Shown here: positions 10,098 through 18,653 of the stretch, piece by piece
Layout of the letters: each line of letters opens with the position of its first letter
Numbering within the stretch: position 1 is the first letter of the stretch
Assembly (NCBI RefSeq): GCF_000312105.1
Contig: NZ_HE978636.1
Location: 585,642-649,641, forward strand
Length of the DNA: 64,000 nucleotides
From: Aeromicrobium massiliense JC14
GTDB taxonomy: Bacteria > Actinomycetota > Actinomycetes > Propionibacteriales > Nocardioidaceae
Reading direction: 5' to 3'
Translations under genes and position numbers: made by a program
The notes under the pieces: generated by a model
Seen by the model: the letters and a program-made list of their open reading frames with translations, nothing else
What the model was told of the DNA's origin: nothing
Database searches by the model: none

Positions 10098-12049
10098 TGC
10101 CCCGGCCCAGCCCCGTCGTCACCCACCTGACGAAGGACGACCTGCGCAACGACGAGCCGGTCGTCCCCCGCATCGCCCGGCTGCTGCGCCCCTACCGCGG
10201 ACGCATCGGCCTGGTGCTCGTCGCGGTCGTCGTCGCGGCGGCGCTCACGTCGCTCGTGCCGTTCCTGACGCGGGCGATCTTCGACGACGCGCTCTTCCCG
10301 CTCGACGGCGGCGCGCCGGACCTGCACCTGCTGGGCCTGCTCGTGGCCGCGATGTGCGTCATCCCGGTCGTCACGGCGCTCATCGGCATCGGGCAGAACT
10401 GGCTGACGTCCACGATCGGCAACTCGGCGATGGCCGACCTGCGGGGCGACCTGTTCGCCCACCTGCAGAAGATGGAGCTGGCGTTCTTCACCGCCACCAA
10501 GACCGGCGCCATCCAGTCACGCCTGGCCAACGACGTCGCGGGCGTCCGCACGGTGCTCACCGACACCGCCACGACGATCGTGCAGAACTCGGTCACCGTC
10601 GTCGCCGCCGTGGTGTCGATGCTGCTGCTGTCGTGGCAGCTGACCCTGCTGACCCTCGTGCTGATGCCGCTGTTCGTCTGGATCCAGCTGCAGGTCGGCC
10701 GCCGCCGCCAGCGGCTCGCGCGCCGCACGCAGGAATCGCTGTCGGAGATGACCGCGATCACCGAGGAGGCGCTGAGCGTCTCGGGCATCCTGCTGTCGAA
10801 GGTGTTCAACCGCGCCGACTCCGAGGTCGCGCGCTACCGCGAGGCCAACCGCGAGCAGACCCGGCTGCAGGTCGAGCAGGCCATGACCGGCCGGACGTTC
10901 TTCGCGACGGTGCAGACCTTCTTCGCCATCACCCCGGCCCTCATCTACCTCGTCGCCGGCCTGCTCATCACCGGGCGCCTGCCCGGCGGCGAGGACGCGC
11001 TGACCGCGGGCACGCTGGTGGCGTTCACGACCCTGCAGTCGCGGCTGCAGATGCCGCTGCTGCAGCTCATGCGCGTCACGCTGGACGTCCAGACGTCGCT
11101 GGCGCTGTTCCGCCGCATCTTCGAGTACCTCGACCTGGAGCCGTCGATCACCGAGCGTCCCGGCGCGGTGGCGCTCGACCCCGCCACCCTGCGCGGCCGG
11201 GTCGAGCTGCGCGACGTGTCGTTCCGCTACCCCGAGCCGCGCGAGCTGACCGGCACCAGCCGCCGCGCGCGCTTCGACGACGCCGGGCCGCAGGAGCGCA
11301 TCGAGGACCCGGACGCCGTCCAGGGCTCCGGCTGGGCGCTGCGCCACGTCTCCCTGGTCGTCGAGCCCGGGCAGCTGGCCGCGCTCGTCGGGCCGTCCGG
11401 CTCGGGCAAGACCACGGCGTCCTACCTGGTGCCGCGCTTCTACGACGTCACCGAGGGCCAGGTGCTCATCGACGGGCACGACGTGCGCGACCTGACGCTC
11501 TCGTCGCTGGCCGACACCGTCGGCATGGTGACCCAGGAGCCGTACCTGTTCCACGGCACCATCCGCGAGAACATCGCCTACGCCAAGCCCGGCGCGAGCG
11601 CGGCACAGATCGAGCAGGCGGCGCGCGACGCCAACATCCACGACCGGATCATGAGCTTCCCCGAGGGCTACGAGACGGTCACCGGCGAGCGCGGCTACCG
11701 CCTCTCCGGCGGCGAGAAGCAGCGGCTGGCCATCGCCCGGGTGCTGCTCAAGGACCCGTGCATCCTCATCCTCGACGAGGCCACCAGCGCGCTGGACACC
11801 GAGACCGAGCGGCTCGTGCAGGAGGCGCTGGAGCGCGCCACCCACGAGCGCACCACGATCGCCATCGCCCACCGGCTCTCGACCATCCGCAAGGCCGACG
11901 TCATCTACGGCCTCGAGGACGGTCAGCTCGTCGAGGCGGGCACGCACGACGACCTGCTCGAGAACGAGGAGGGCCTCTACGCCCGCCTCTACCGCGAGCA
12001 GCTCACCAAGCCCCAGCCCGCCGGGCCTCGCGCCGACGTCCCGCTCTGA
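10097..12049 (+). CDS. ABC exporter, fused permease and ATPase
   Basis: A 650-residue half-transporter. Six membrane helices in residues about 35-320 form the type IV exporter permease. The nucleotide-binding domain has Walker A GPSGSGKTT near residue 432, the Q-loop in VTQEPYLFHG, signature LSGGEKQR and Walker B ILILDEATS, then the AHRLST switch His. Between the first beta strand and Walker A is an unusual insertion of about 30 polar residues (GTSRRARFDDAGPQERIEDP). The substrate is unknown. ATG overlaps the stop of the YbaY-like gene. Confidence 0.9.
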   Translation: MPRPSPVVTHLTKDDLRNDEPVVPRIARLLRPYRGRIGLVLVAVVVAAALTSLVPFLTRAIFDDALFPLDGGAPDLHLLGLLVAAMCVIPVVTALIGIGQNWLTSTIGNSAMADLRGDLFAHLQKMELAFFTATKTGAIQSRLANDVAGVRTVLTDTATTIVQNSVTVVAAVVSMLLLSWQLTLLTLVLMPLFVWIQLQVGRRRQRLARRTQESLSEMTAITEEALSVSGILLSKVFNRADSEVARYREANREQTRLQVEQAMTGRTFFATVQTFFAITPALIYLVAGLLITGRLPGGEDALTAGTLVAFTTLQSRLQMPLLQLMRVTLDVQTSLALFRRIFEYLDLEPSITERPGAVALDPATLRGRVELRDVSFRYPEPRELTGTSRRARFDDAGPQERIEDPDAVQGSGWALRHVSLVVEPGQLAALVGPSGSGKTTASYLVPRFYDVTEGQVLIDGHDVRDLTLSSLADTVGMVTQEPYLFHGTIRENIAYAKPGASAAQIEQAARDANIHDRIMSFPEGYETVTGERGYRLSGGEKQRLAIARVLLKDPCILILDEATSALDTETERLVQEALERATHERTTIAIAHRLSTIRKADVIYGLEDGQLVEAGTHDDLLENEEGLYARLYREQLTKPQPAGPRADVPL

Positions 12050-12125
12050 GCGAAAGTCCGGACGGCCGCGGACGTCCGGCACCAAGGTGGACACGTAGGG
12101 GTGAGACCCACCCTCAGGAGGAACC

Positions 12126-12773
12126 GTGGACACCGACCTGGACGCCCTGCTGTCCGCCAGCGCACCACCGACGGCGGCCCGCACGCCGGCGCTGCAGGAC
12201 TCGCTCACCGCCGTCGCCACCTCCGCCGAGCCGCGACGCCGTCCGCAGAGGATGCGGCGCGGAGTCGCCGCCGCCCTGGTGGCTGCAGGTCTGGTCGGAG
12301 CCGGCGTCGCCGCTCAGGCCGGCGGCCTGCTTCCCCAGCCGAGCACGGGCGCGTGGGACACCGAGCCCGAGACGCTGCACCTGCGCCTGACCGTGCCGAG
12401 CGGGGAGACCTGCGACGTCGACTACATGGTCACCCCAACCGAGGTCGGCGCGACGCGCCACCCGGCGGCCGAGTGGAAGGACGCCTGGGCCGTGGCCCTG
12501 GACGTCATGCGCACGGTCGATCCCGCGTCTCTGCAGAGCGACGCGATCCGCGCCCGGTACCGGCAGGCGAACCTGGACGCGATCGCCCGGCTGTCCCGCA
12601 CGCTCCCGCCCGAGGAGCTCGCCCCGCCACACTCCGAGCAGGACGTGTTCCTCGGCTCGATCGGCGCTGAGCTGAGGCGACGCATCGACTCGGCACTGGT
12701 CGCGACCGGCCACGACCCGGTGATGATCACCATGGTGTCCGGCAATACCTGCGACCCGGACGCCGCCAGCTGA
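12126..12773 (+). CDS. Membrane-anchored protein paired with a sigma factor
   Basis: I do not recognise the family. The 215-residue protein has a basic cytoplasmic segment (RRRPQRMRRG, residues about 36-45). One membrane helix follows (VAAALVAAGLVGAGVAAQAGG), and then an extracytoplasmic region with two or three Cys (TCDVDY, NTCDPD). Single-pass topology and 1-bp overlap with the downstream sigma factor (TGATG) suggest an anti-sigma or co-regulator role. The N-terminal part has no ZAS or RskA-like zinc motif, so this is inference from context. GTG start behind AGGAGGAACC. Confidence 0.6.
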   Translation: MDTDLDALLSASAPPTAARTPALQDSLTAVATSAEPRRRPQRMRRGVAAALVAAGLVGAGVAAQAGGLLPQPSTGAWDTEPETLHLRLTVPSGETCDVDYMVTPTEVGATRHPAAEWKDAWAVALDVMRTVDPASLQSDAIRARYRQANLDAIARLSRTLPPEELAPPHSEQDVFLGSIGAELRRRIDSALVATGHDPVMITMVSGNTCDPDAAS

Positions 12774-13282
12774 TGGGCACGCCCGACCGCACGGCCGCCC
12801 TGCGCGCCGCCGTGCGCGACAACGCCGACGACGTACTGCGCTACCTCGAGCGGCGGGTGGTCGACCGCGAGGATGCCGCCGACCTGCTAGCCGAGACCCT
12901 CGTCGTGGCGTGGCGGCGGATCGACGACCTGCCCGACGCCGCGGAGCATCGGCGGATGTGGATGTACGGCATCGCCCGGCTGACGTTGTCGAACCAGCGG
13001 CGCGCGCACCGCCGGCGGAGCGCCTTGGTGGAGCGGCTGCGAGGCGAGCTGGCCGCCGCCCCTCAGGACGTGGCCGACCCGGCGCACGCCCTCGCCGTGC
13101 GCGACGCCGTCGACCGTCTGCCGTCGGGACAGGCTGAGCTCGTCCGCCTCGTGCACTGGGACGGGCTGAGCCTGGCCGAGGCCTCCTGCGTCCTGGGCTG
13201 GAACCCGTCGACGGCGCGCGGGCGGTACGCGGCGGCCCGGGCAGCCCTGCAGGAGGCACTGGCCGAGCGCGTCCACGGCTGA
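12773..13282 (+). CDS. ECF-like RNA polymerase sigma factor
   Basis: A 169-residue group 4 sigma factor. Region 2 spans about residues 15-70 with DREDAADLLAETLVVAWRRI (core-binding and -10 helices) and WMYGIARLTL. Region 4 near residues 110-165 has RLPSGQAELVRL and a helix-turn-helix in LSLAEASCVLGWNPSTARGR. It is co-transcribed and overlaps the stop of the upstream membrane protein. This order is the reverse of the usual sigma then anti-sigma layout. No autoregulated promoter was identified by eye. Confidence 0.85.
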   Translation: MGTPDRTAALRAAVRDNADDVLRYLERRVVDREDAADLLAETLVVAWRRIDDLPDAAEHRRMWMYGIARLTLSNQRRAHRRRSALVERLRGELAAAPQDVADPAHALAVRDAVDRLPSGQAELVRLVHWDGLSLAEASCVLGWNPSTARGRYAAARAALQEALAERVHG

Positions 13283-13311
13283 GCACGGAGCGGACGCCGT
13301 AGGCTGCGGGC

Positions 13312-13875
13312 ATGGACGACGACGGCACCGTGACCTACCTGCTCGTCGACGGCGAGAACATCGACGCGACCCTCGGTCAGTCGATCTTCGGCCGCCGCCC
13401 GCAGCCGCAGGAGCGCCCGCGCTGGGACCGGCTCCTGCGCTTCGCCGAGAAGCACTGGGACCAGCCGGTCAAGGGCCTGTTCTTCCTGGCCGTCAACGGT
13501 GAGCTGCCGATGCCGTTCGTCCAGGCGCTCATCGCGATCGGCTACCGGCCGGTGCCGCTGTCGGGCGGGCCGGACGACAAGGTCGTCGACATGGCCATCC
13601 AGCGGACGCTGGAGGCCATCGCCCAGCGCGGCGACGACGTCATGCTAGCCAGCAACGACGGCGACTTCCTGCCCCAGATCGAGACGCTCGTCGACGGCGA
13701 CCGCCGCGTGGGCGTCATGGGCTTCGAGGAGTTCCGCAACAGCGGCTTCCACGCCCTCGAGCACCGCGGCCTGGAGCTGCTCGACCTCGAGCACGACGTC
13801 GAGGCGTTCAACGTCGTGCTGCCGCGCCTGCGGGTCATCCCGATCGAGCAGTTCGACCCGCTCGACTTCCTGTAG
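13312..13875 (+). CDS. NYN-domain (PIN-like) putative ribonuclease
   Basis: A 187-residue protein of the NYN/DUF88 group. Acidic metal-binding positions of the PIN-like nuclease site are visible in LLVDGENID (residues 9-17), GGPDDKVVDMAI and LASNDGDFLPQIETL. The family includes RNases such as LabA- and Limkain-type proteins. The specific RNA target is unknown. ATG start, 29 bp after the sigma factor, so it may be read through from it. Copy B of the palindrome repeat terminates the gene. Confidence 0.85.
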   Translation: MDDDGTVTYLLVDGENIDATLGQSIFGRRPQPQERPRWDRLLRFAEKHWDQPVKGLFFLAVNGELPMPFVQALIAIGYRPVPLSGGPDDKVVDMAIQRTLEAIAQRGDDVMLASNDGDFLPQIETLVDGDRRVGVMGFEEFRNSGFHALEHRGLELLDLEHDVEAFNVVLPRLRVIPIEQFDPLDFL

Positions 13876-13908
13876 CCACCACGGGAGACCACAGACCCCC
13901 GCCACGCA

Positions 13909-13969
13909 GACAGACCCCCGCGATGCTTCGCGGGGGTCTGTCGGTCTCCCTGGGGCCCCAGGGAGACCG
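13909..13969. repeat. Palindrome plus hairpin repeat, copy B (inverted relative to copy A)
   Basis: Bases 13909-13923 and 13928-13942 form a perfect 15-bp stem (GACAGACCCCCGCGA) with loop TGCT. Bases 13942-13969 form a perfect 28-bp palindrome with left half CGGTCTCCCTGGGG. The same two parts occur in reverse order at 3344-3406, sharing the core TCCCTGGGGCCCCAGGGA. It lies between convergent NYN and gabD genes. A partial extra unit (CAGACCCCCGC) sits just before it. Confidence 0.85.
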
Positions 13970-13972
13970 GCG

Positions 13973-15436
13973 CTACAGGGCCAGGCCGACGTACTTGGTC
14001 TCGAGGTACTCCTCGATGCCCTCGGTGCCGCCCTCGCGGCCGAAGCCGGACGCCTTGACGCCGCCGAACGGGGCCGCCGGGTTCGAGACGATGCCCTGGT
14101 TGAGCCCGACCATGCCGGTCTCGAGGCCCTCGTAGACGCGGATCGCGCGCTGGTAGTCCTGGGTGAACGCGTAGGCGACCAGGCCGAACTCGGTGTCGTT
14201 GGCCATGGCGATGGCCTCGTCGTCCTCGCGGAAGGTGAAGACCGGCGCCACGGGACCGAAGATCTCCTCGCGGAAGACCCGCGCCTCGGTGGGCACGTCG
14301 ACCAGCACCGTCGGCTCGTAGAAGTAGCCGGCCCCATCGACCGCCTTGCCGCCGGTGAGCGCCCGCGCACCCTGCGCGACGGCGTCGTCGACGAGCTCGG
14401 CGACCTTGTCGCGCTGCTTGCCCTCGACCAGCGGACCGACGTCGATGCCGTCCTCGGTGCCGCGGCCGACGCTGAGGCTCTTCATGCGCTCGGCCAGGCG
14501 CGTGCTGAACTCCTCGGCCACCGACTCGTGGACGATGAACCGGTTCGCCGCGGTGCAGGCCTCGCCGATGTTGCGCATCTTGGCCAGCATCGCGCCGTCG
14601 ACCGCCTTGTCGAGGTCGGCGTCGCCGAACACCAGGAACGGCGCGTTGCCGCCCAGCTCCATCGAGACCCGGAGCAGGCCCTCGGCGCTCTGCTCGACCA
14701 GCGAGCGGCCCACCTCGGTCGAGCCGGTGAAGGTCAGCTTGCGCAGCCGCGGGTCGCGGATGATCGGCTCCATGACGTCGCCGGTCGACTTGGTGGTGAC
14801 GACGTTGAGCACGCCCTTGGGCAGGCCGGCCTCGGCGAGCAGGTCGGCCAGGTAGAGCATCGTCAGCGGCGTCAGGCTGGCCGGCTTGATGACCATGGTG
14901 CAGCCCGCGGCGATGGCCGGGCCGATCTTGCGCGTGCCCATGGCCAGCGGGAAGTTCCAGGGCGTGATCATCAGGCACGGACCCACCGGCTGCTTGAGCG
15001 TCAGCAGGCGCGTGGCGCCGTTCGGGGCCACCGAGTAACGGCCCGCGACGCGCACGGCCTCCTCGGAGAACCAGCGGAAGAACTCCGCGCCGTAGGCGAT
15101 CTCGGCCTTGCTCTCGCTGAGCGGCTTGCCCATCTCGAGCGTCATGAGCATGGCGATCTCGTCGGTGCGCTCGACGATCAGCTCGAACGCCTTGCGCAGG
15201 ATCTCGCCGCGGTCGCGGGGCGCGGACGCCGCCCACTCCTTCTGCGCGGCGACGGCGGCGTCGATCGCCGCCTTGCCATCGGCGGGCGTGGCGTCGGCGA
15301 CCTCGACGAGCGTGTCGCCCGTCGACGGGTCCTCGACGGCGAACGTGCCGCCGCCCTCGGCGGCGCGCCACTCACCGCCGATGAACAGCTGAGGCTTCAC
15401 GGACTCGACGACGCTCTTCTCGCTCAGGTCACTCAT
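13973..15436 (-). CDS. gabD: NAD(P)-dependent succinate-semialdehyde dehydrogenase
   Basis: An aldehyde dehydrogenase of 487 residues. TPWNFPLAMGTRKIGPAIAA and KPASLTP bind the cofactor. TFTGSTEVG, catalytic Glu in MELGGNAPF and catalytic Cys in GEACTAANRF complete the active site. Overall similarity is strongest to GabD-type enzymes that oxidise succinate semialdehyde to succinate in 4-aminobutyrate breakdown. Another short-chain semialdehyde is possible. No gabT is nearby. The C-terminal GGVKASGFGREGG motif is intact. ATG start. Confidence 0.88.
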   Translation of the reverse strand: MSDLSEKSVVESVKPQLFIGGEWRAAEGGGTFAVEDPSTGDTLVEVADATPADGKAAIDAAVAAQKEWAASAPRDRGEILRKAFELIVERTDEIAMLMTLEMGKPLSESKAEIAYGAEFFRWFSEEAVRVAGRYSVAPNGATRLLTLKQPVGPCLMITPWNFPLAMGTRKIGPAIAAGCTMVIKPASLTPLTMLYLADLLAEAGLPKGVLNVVTTKSTGDVMEPIIRDPRLRKLTFTGSTEVGRSLVEQSAEGLLRVSMELGGNAPFLVFGDADLDKAVDGAMLAKMRNIGEACTAANRFIVHESVAEEFSTRLAERMKSLSVGRGTEDGIDVGPLVEGKQRDKVAELVDDAVAQGARALTGGKAVDGAGYFYEPTVLVDVPTEARVFREEIFGPVAPVFTFREDDEAIAMANDTEFGLVAYAFTQDYQRAIRVYEGLETGMVGLNQGIVSNPAAPFGGVKASGFGREGGTEGIEEYLETKYVGLAL

Positions 15437-15465
15437 GGCTCCACGCTAGGCCGGACGCCCTGACC

Positions 15466-16143
15466 TCACACTTCGTCGGCGCCGTCGTCCTGCCAGGTGC
15501 ACACGCACGCCTCGTTGCCCTCGGCGTCGGCCAGCACCCACCAGCTCGGCGCGTGCTCGGACGTCTCGAGGTGCCCGCCCGCGGCCAGCGCCGCCGAGAC
15601 CCGCTCGTCGGCGCGGCTGGCCGGCACCCACACGTCCAGGTGCAGGCGGTTGCGCTCGGTGCGCGGCTCGTCCATCGGCTGGAACCACAGCGTCGGACCG
15701 ACGCCGGTGGGGTCGACCAGGTCGATCGCGTCGCCGCGGCGGCGCTCCTCGTAGCCCAGCACGGCGGCCCAGAACGGCCGGATGCGCGCCGCGTCGCGGG
15801 CGTCGATCGCCAGCTGGACGGTCTGCGCCGGGCGTGCGGTGGTCTGGAGGTCCATGTCGTCGAGCAGCTCGCTGATGCGCTGGGCCAGCTGGACGTCGCG
15901 CTGGGTGAGCGCGCCGGCGTCGTGCGAGACGAGCCGCAGGCGCACCGAGGAGTAGCGCAGGTCGATGTCCGGGTGGTGGTTCGCGGTCTCGGCCAGGTCG
16001 CCGACGAGGGTCACCAGCTCCAGACCGTGGGCGAAGTCGGAGGTGGCGACGCTGGCGACGAGCGTGCCGTCCTGGACGGTCCAGTGCCGGGCGTCGACGT
16101 CGGCGGCCACCTGGCCGGTCGTGAGCGTGGTCATGCAGCCCAT
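15466..16143 (-). CDS. Pterin-4a-carbinolamine dehydratase fused to a VOC domain
   Basis: A two-domain protein of 225 residues. Residues 1 to about 105 form a PCD/DCoH domain whose signature ETANHHPDIDLRYSS fits the dehydratase pattern, with the catalytic His pair and a later H/D spaced correctly. Residues about 110-220 form a glyoxalase-like VOC domain (QLAIDARDAARIRPFWAAVL, NRLHLDVWVP, WWVLADAEGNEACV). The PCD half should dehydrate 4a-hydroxytetrahydropterin. The VOC role is unknown. The ATG at 16143 has GAGG 6 bp upstream, and ATG 16134 is an alternative. Confidence 0.82.
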   Translation of the reverse strand: MGCMTTLTTGQVAADVDARHWTVQDGTLVASVATSDFAHGLELVTLVGDLAETANHHPDIDLRYSSVRLRLVSHDAGALTQRDVQLAQRISELLDDMDLQTTARPAQTVQLAIDARDAARIRPFWAAVLGYEERRRGDAIDLVDPTGVGPTLWFQPMDEPRTERNRLHLDVWVPASRADERVSAALAAGGHLETSEHAPSWWVLADAEGNEACVCTWQDDGADEV

Positions 16144-16260
16144 CGTGCGCCTCGGCACCGACAGGGTCCAGGGGTCTCGCCCTCTGGGACCCGCTCGGCC
16201 TGGCCCCGGGCGGACCGGCGTGGTGCACTGGAGGACCATCCCGTTCGCTGCGAGGCGCCC

Positions 16261-17652
16261 ATGGACACGCTGCACGCGCTCAGCCTGCTGGCGGCCGAGC
16301 CACCGGGTCTGCTGCCGGCCCGCCAGCAGATGGCGCTGTCGCTGGGCTGGCACATCGTGCTCGCCTGCTTCGGCGTGGCCTTCCCCTCGATGATCTTCGT
16401 CGCCCACTGGCTCGGCGTCGTCCGCGGCGACGCCGGCGCGCTCGTCCTGGCGCGCCGCTGGGCGAAGGTGTCGGCGGTGCTGTTCGCCATCGGTGCGGTG
16501 TCCGGCACGGTGCTCAGCTTCGAGATGGGTCTGCTGTGGCCCGGCCTCATGGGTCCGTTCGGGGACGTCCTGGGCCTGCCGTTCGCGCTGGAGGGCCTGT
16601 CGTTCTTCGTCGAGGCGATCTTCCTCGGCCTGTACCTGTACGGCTGGGACCGCATGGCGCCGCGGCTGCACCTGCTCATGCTGGTCCCGATGGCCGCGGC
16701 CGGCGTGGTCGGGACGTTCTGCGTGGTCTCGGTCAACGCCTGGATGAACAACCCGACCGGGTTCCGGATGGTCGACGGCGAGGTCACCGACGTGCGGCCC
16801 TGGCGCGCGATGTTCAACGACGGGGCGCTGCTGCAGTTCGCGCACATGTGGGTGGCCGCCTTCATGGTCGTGGGCTTCGTCGTCGCCGGCGTGTACGCCG
16901 CGGGCATGCTGCGCGGACGCATCGACCGCCACCACCGGCTGGGCTTCACCGTCCCGTTCGTGTTCGCCTCGGTCGCCGCCGTCGTGCAGCCGTTCGTCGG
17001 GCACCTGCTGGGCCTGCGCCTGGGCGAGTCCCAGCCCAGCAAGCTGGCCGCGTTCGAGCTCGCGACCACCACCGAGCAGCCGGCGCCGCTGCGCCTGGGC
17101 GGCATCCTGGTGGACGGCGAGGTGCGCGGGGCGATCGACGTGCCGCGCATCGGCTCGTTCATCGCCCGCGGCTCGTTCGACCTGCCGGTGCAGGGCCTCG
17201 ACACCATCCCGGTGCAGGACCAGCCGCCGGTCAACATCACGCACCTGGCGTTCCAGACGATGGTCGGGCTCGGCACGCTGCTGGCCCTGGTCGCCGTGGC
17301 GTTCTGGGTGCTGCGCTGGCGCGGGCACCACCTGACCGACCACCGGTGGTTCCTGCGGCTCGCGGTGGTCGCCGGCCCGCTCGCCGTGCTCGCCATGGAG
17401 TGCGGCTGGGTGGCCACGGAGGTGGGCCGCCAGCCGTGGACGGTGTGGCGGGTGCTCCGCACCGAGGACGCCGCCAGCACGAGCGGGGGCCTGTGGTGGA
17501 GCCTGGGCGTCACGACGACCGTCTACCTGCTCATGACGGTCGGGGCCGTGGTGGTGCTGCGCTCGATGGCCCGGCGGTGGCGGACCGGCGAGGAGGACCT
17601 CCCGGTGCCGTACGGGCCCGAGCCGGCCGACGCCGGGGCGGAGCCGACGTGA
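16261..17652 (+). CDS. cydA: Cytochrome bd-type quinol oxidase subunit I
   Basis: A 463-residue, nine-helix membrane subunit. It shows GWHIVLACFG (haem-ligand His), FEMGLLWPG, an Asn-Pro-containing NAWMNNPTGF, QFAHMWVAAFMV and the GRQPWTVW motif. The periplasmic quinol-binding Q-loop between about residues 250 and 320 is short, as in Actinobacteria and CIO-type oxidases. With CydB it oxidises quinol and reduces oxygen to water. ATG start. The stop overlaps cydB by 4 bp. No cydDC genes are within the window. Confidence 0.93.
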   Translation: MDTLHALSLLAAEPPGLLPARQQMALSLGWHIVLACFGVAFPSMIFVAHWLGVVRGDAGALVLARRWAKVSAVLFAIGAVSGTVLSFEMGLLWPGLMGPFGDVLGLPFALEGLSFFVEAIFLGLYLYGWDRMAPRLHLLMLVPMAAAGVVGTFCVVSVNAWMNNPTGFRMVDGEVTDVRPWRAMFNDGALLQFAHMWVAAFMVVGFVVAGVYAAGMLRGRIDRHHRLGFTVPFVFASVAAVVQPFVGHLLGLRLGESQPSKLAAFELATTTEQPAPLRLGGILVDGEVRGAIDVPRIGSFIARGSFDLPVQGLDTIPVQDQPPVNITHLAFQTMVGLGTLLALVAVAFWVLRWRGHHLTDHRWFLRLAVVAGPLAVLAMECGWVATEVGRQPWTVWRVLRTEDAASTSGGLWWSLGVTTTVYLLMTVGAVVVLRSMARRWRTGEEDLPVPYGPEPADAGAEPT

Positions 17653-18650
17653 GCGTCGCGGTCGTCGTCGCGGTCGCCCTGTTTGTGGGGGTGGTCTGCT
17701 ACGCCGTGCTCGGCGGGGCCGACTTCGGCGCGGGGTTCTACGACCTGACCGCCGGGGACGCGCGCGACGGCAGCCGCGTGCGCCTGCTCGTCGACCACAG
17801 CATCGGCCCGGTGTGGGAGGCGAACCACGTCTGGCTCATCTACGTGCTCGTCATGTGGTGGACGGCGTTCCCCGAGACCTTCGCCGCGGCCACGACGACG
17901 CTCATCCTCCCGCTCGCGCTGGCGCTGCTCGGCATCGTGCTGCGCGGGGCGAGCTTCGCGTTCCGCAAGTACGCCGGCACGCTGGGGCAGGCACGGCTGT
18001 TCGGCGCGGTGTTCGCCACCAGCTCGCTCATCACGCCGTTCTTCCTCGGCGCCGTGGCGGGGGCGATCGCGTCCGGGCGTGTGCCGGCCGAGGGGCAGGG
18101 CCCGGTCCTGGACTCCTGGCTGCACCCGACGTCCCTGTTCGGCGGGCTCATCGCCGTGGGCACCTGCGTGTTCCTGGCCGGCACGTTCCTCACCGCGGAC
18201 GCCGAGCGGTCCGGGCAGCCGGACCTCGCCGCGCGGCTGCGCGTCCGCACCCTCGGCGTGGGCGTCCTCACCGGGGTCGTGGTGCTGGTCGCGCTCGTGC
18301 CGCTGCAGCAGGACGCACCCACGCTGAGCGAGGGCCTGCGTGGCCGGGCCGCGCCGCTCATCGTCCTGTCGGCGATCTGCGGGGCCGCGACCCTCGTGCT
18401 GGTCTGGCGTCGGCGCTACGGGATCGCGCGGCTGGCCGCCGTCGGCGCCGTCGGGTCCGTCGTCACGGGCTGGGGCGTGGCGCAGTACCCGTGGCTGCTG
18501 GTCGACGAGGTGACGATCGACGACGGCGCCGGCGCACCGGCCACCCTGCGGGCGCTGCTGGTGGTGGTCGCGCTCGCGGGCGTCGTCGTCCTGCCGCCCC
18601 TGGTCTACCTGTTCCGGCTCACCCAGACCGAGCGCTGGAGCCGGGAGTAG
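17649..18650 (+). CDS. cydB: Cytochrome bd-type quinol oxidase subunit II
   Basis: A 333-residue, eight- to nine-helix membrane partner of CydA. Conserved blocks are YAVLGGADFGAGFYDL, HSIGPVWEANHVWLIYVLVM and the FRKYAG turn, followed by LITPFFLGAVAGAIASGRVP. GTG start overlaps the cydA stop (GTGA), consistent with tight coupling of equimolar subunits. It converges with the DedA gene 3 bp away. Confidence 0.93.
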   Translation: MSVAVVVAVALFVGVVCYAVLGGADFGAGFYDLTAGDARDGSRVRLLVDHSIGPVWEANHVWLIYVLVMWWTAFPETFAAATTTLILPLALALLGIVLRGASFAFRKYAGTLGQARLFGAVFATSSLITPFFLGAVAGAIASGRVPAEGQGPVLDSWLHPTSLFGGLIAVGTCVFLAGTFLTADAERSGQPDLAARLRVRTLGVGVLTGVVVLVALVPLQQDAPTLSEGLRGRAAPLIVLSAICGAATLVLVWRRRYGIARLAAVGAVGSVVTGWGVAQYPWLLVDEVTIDDGAGAPATLRALLVVVALAGVVVLPPLVYLFRLTQTERWSRE

Positions 18651-18653
18651 CGG

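Noticed and set aside
16155..16200. Terminator hairpin in the PCD-VOC/cydA divergent gap
   Set aside because: GGGTCC..GGGACCC can pair but only with a bulge, and neither divergent gene needs a terminator there.
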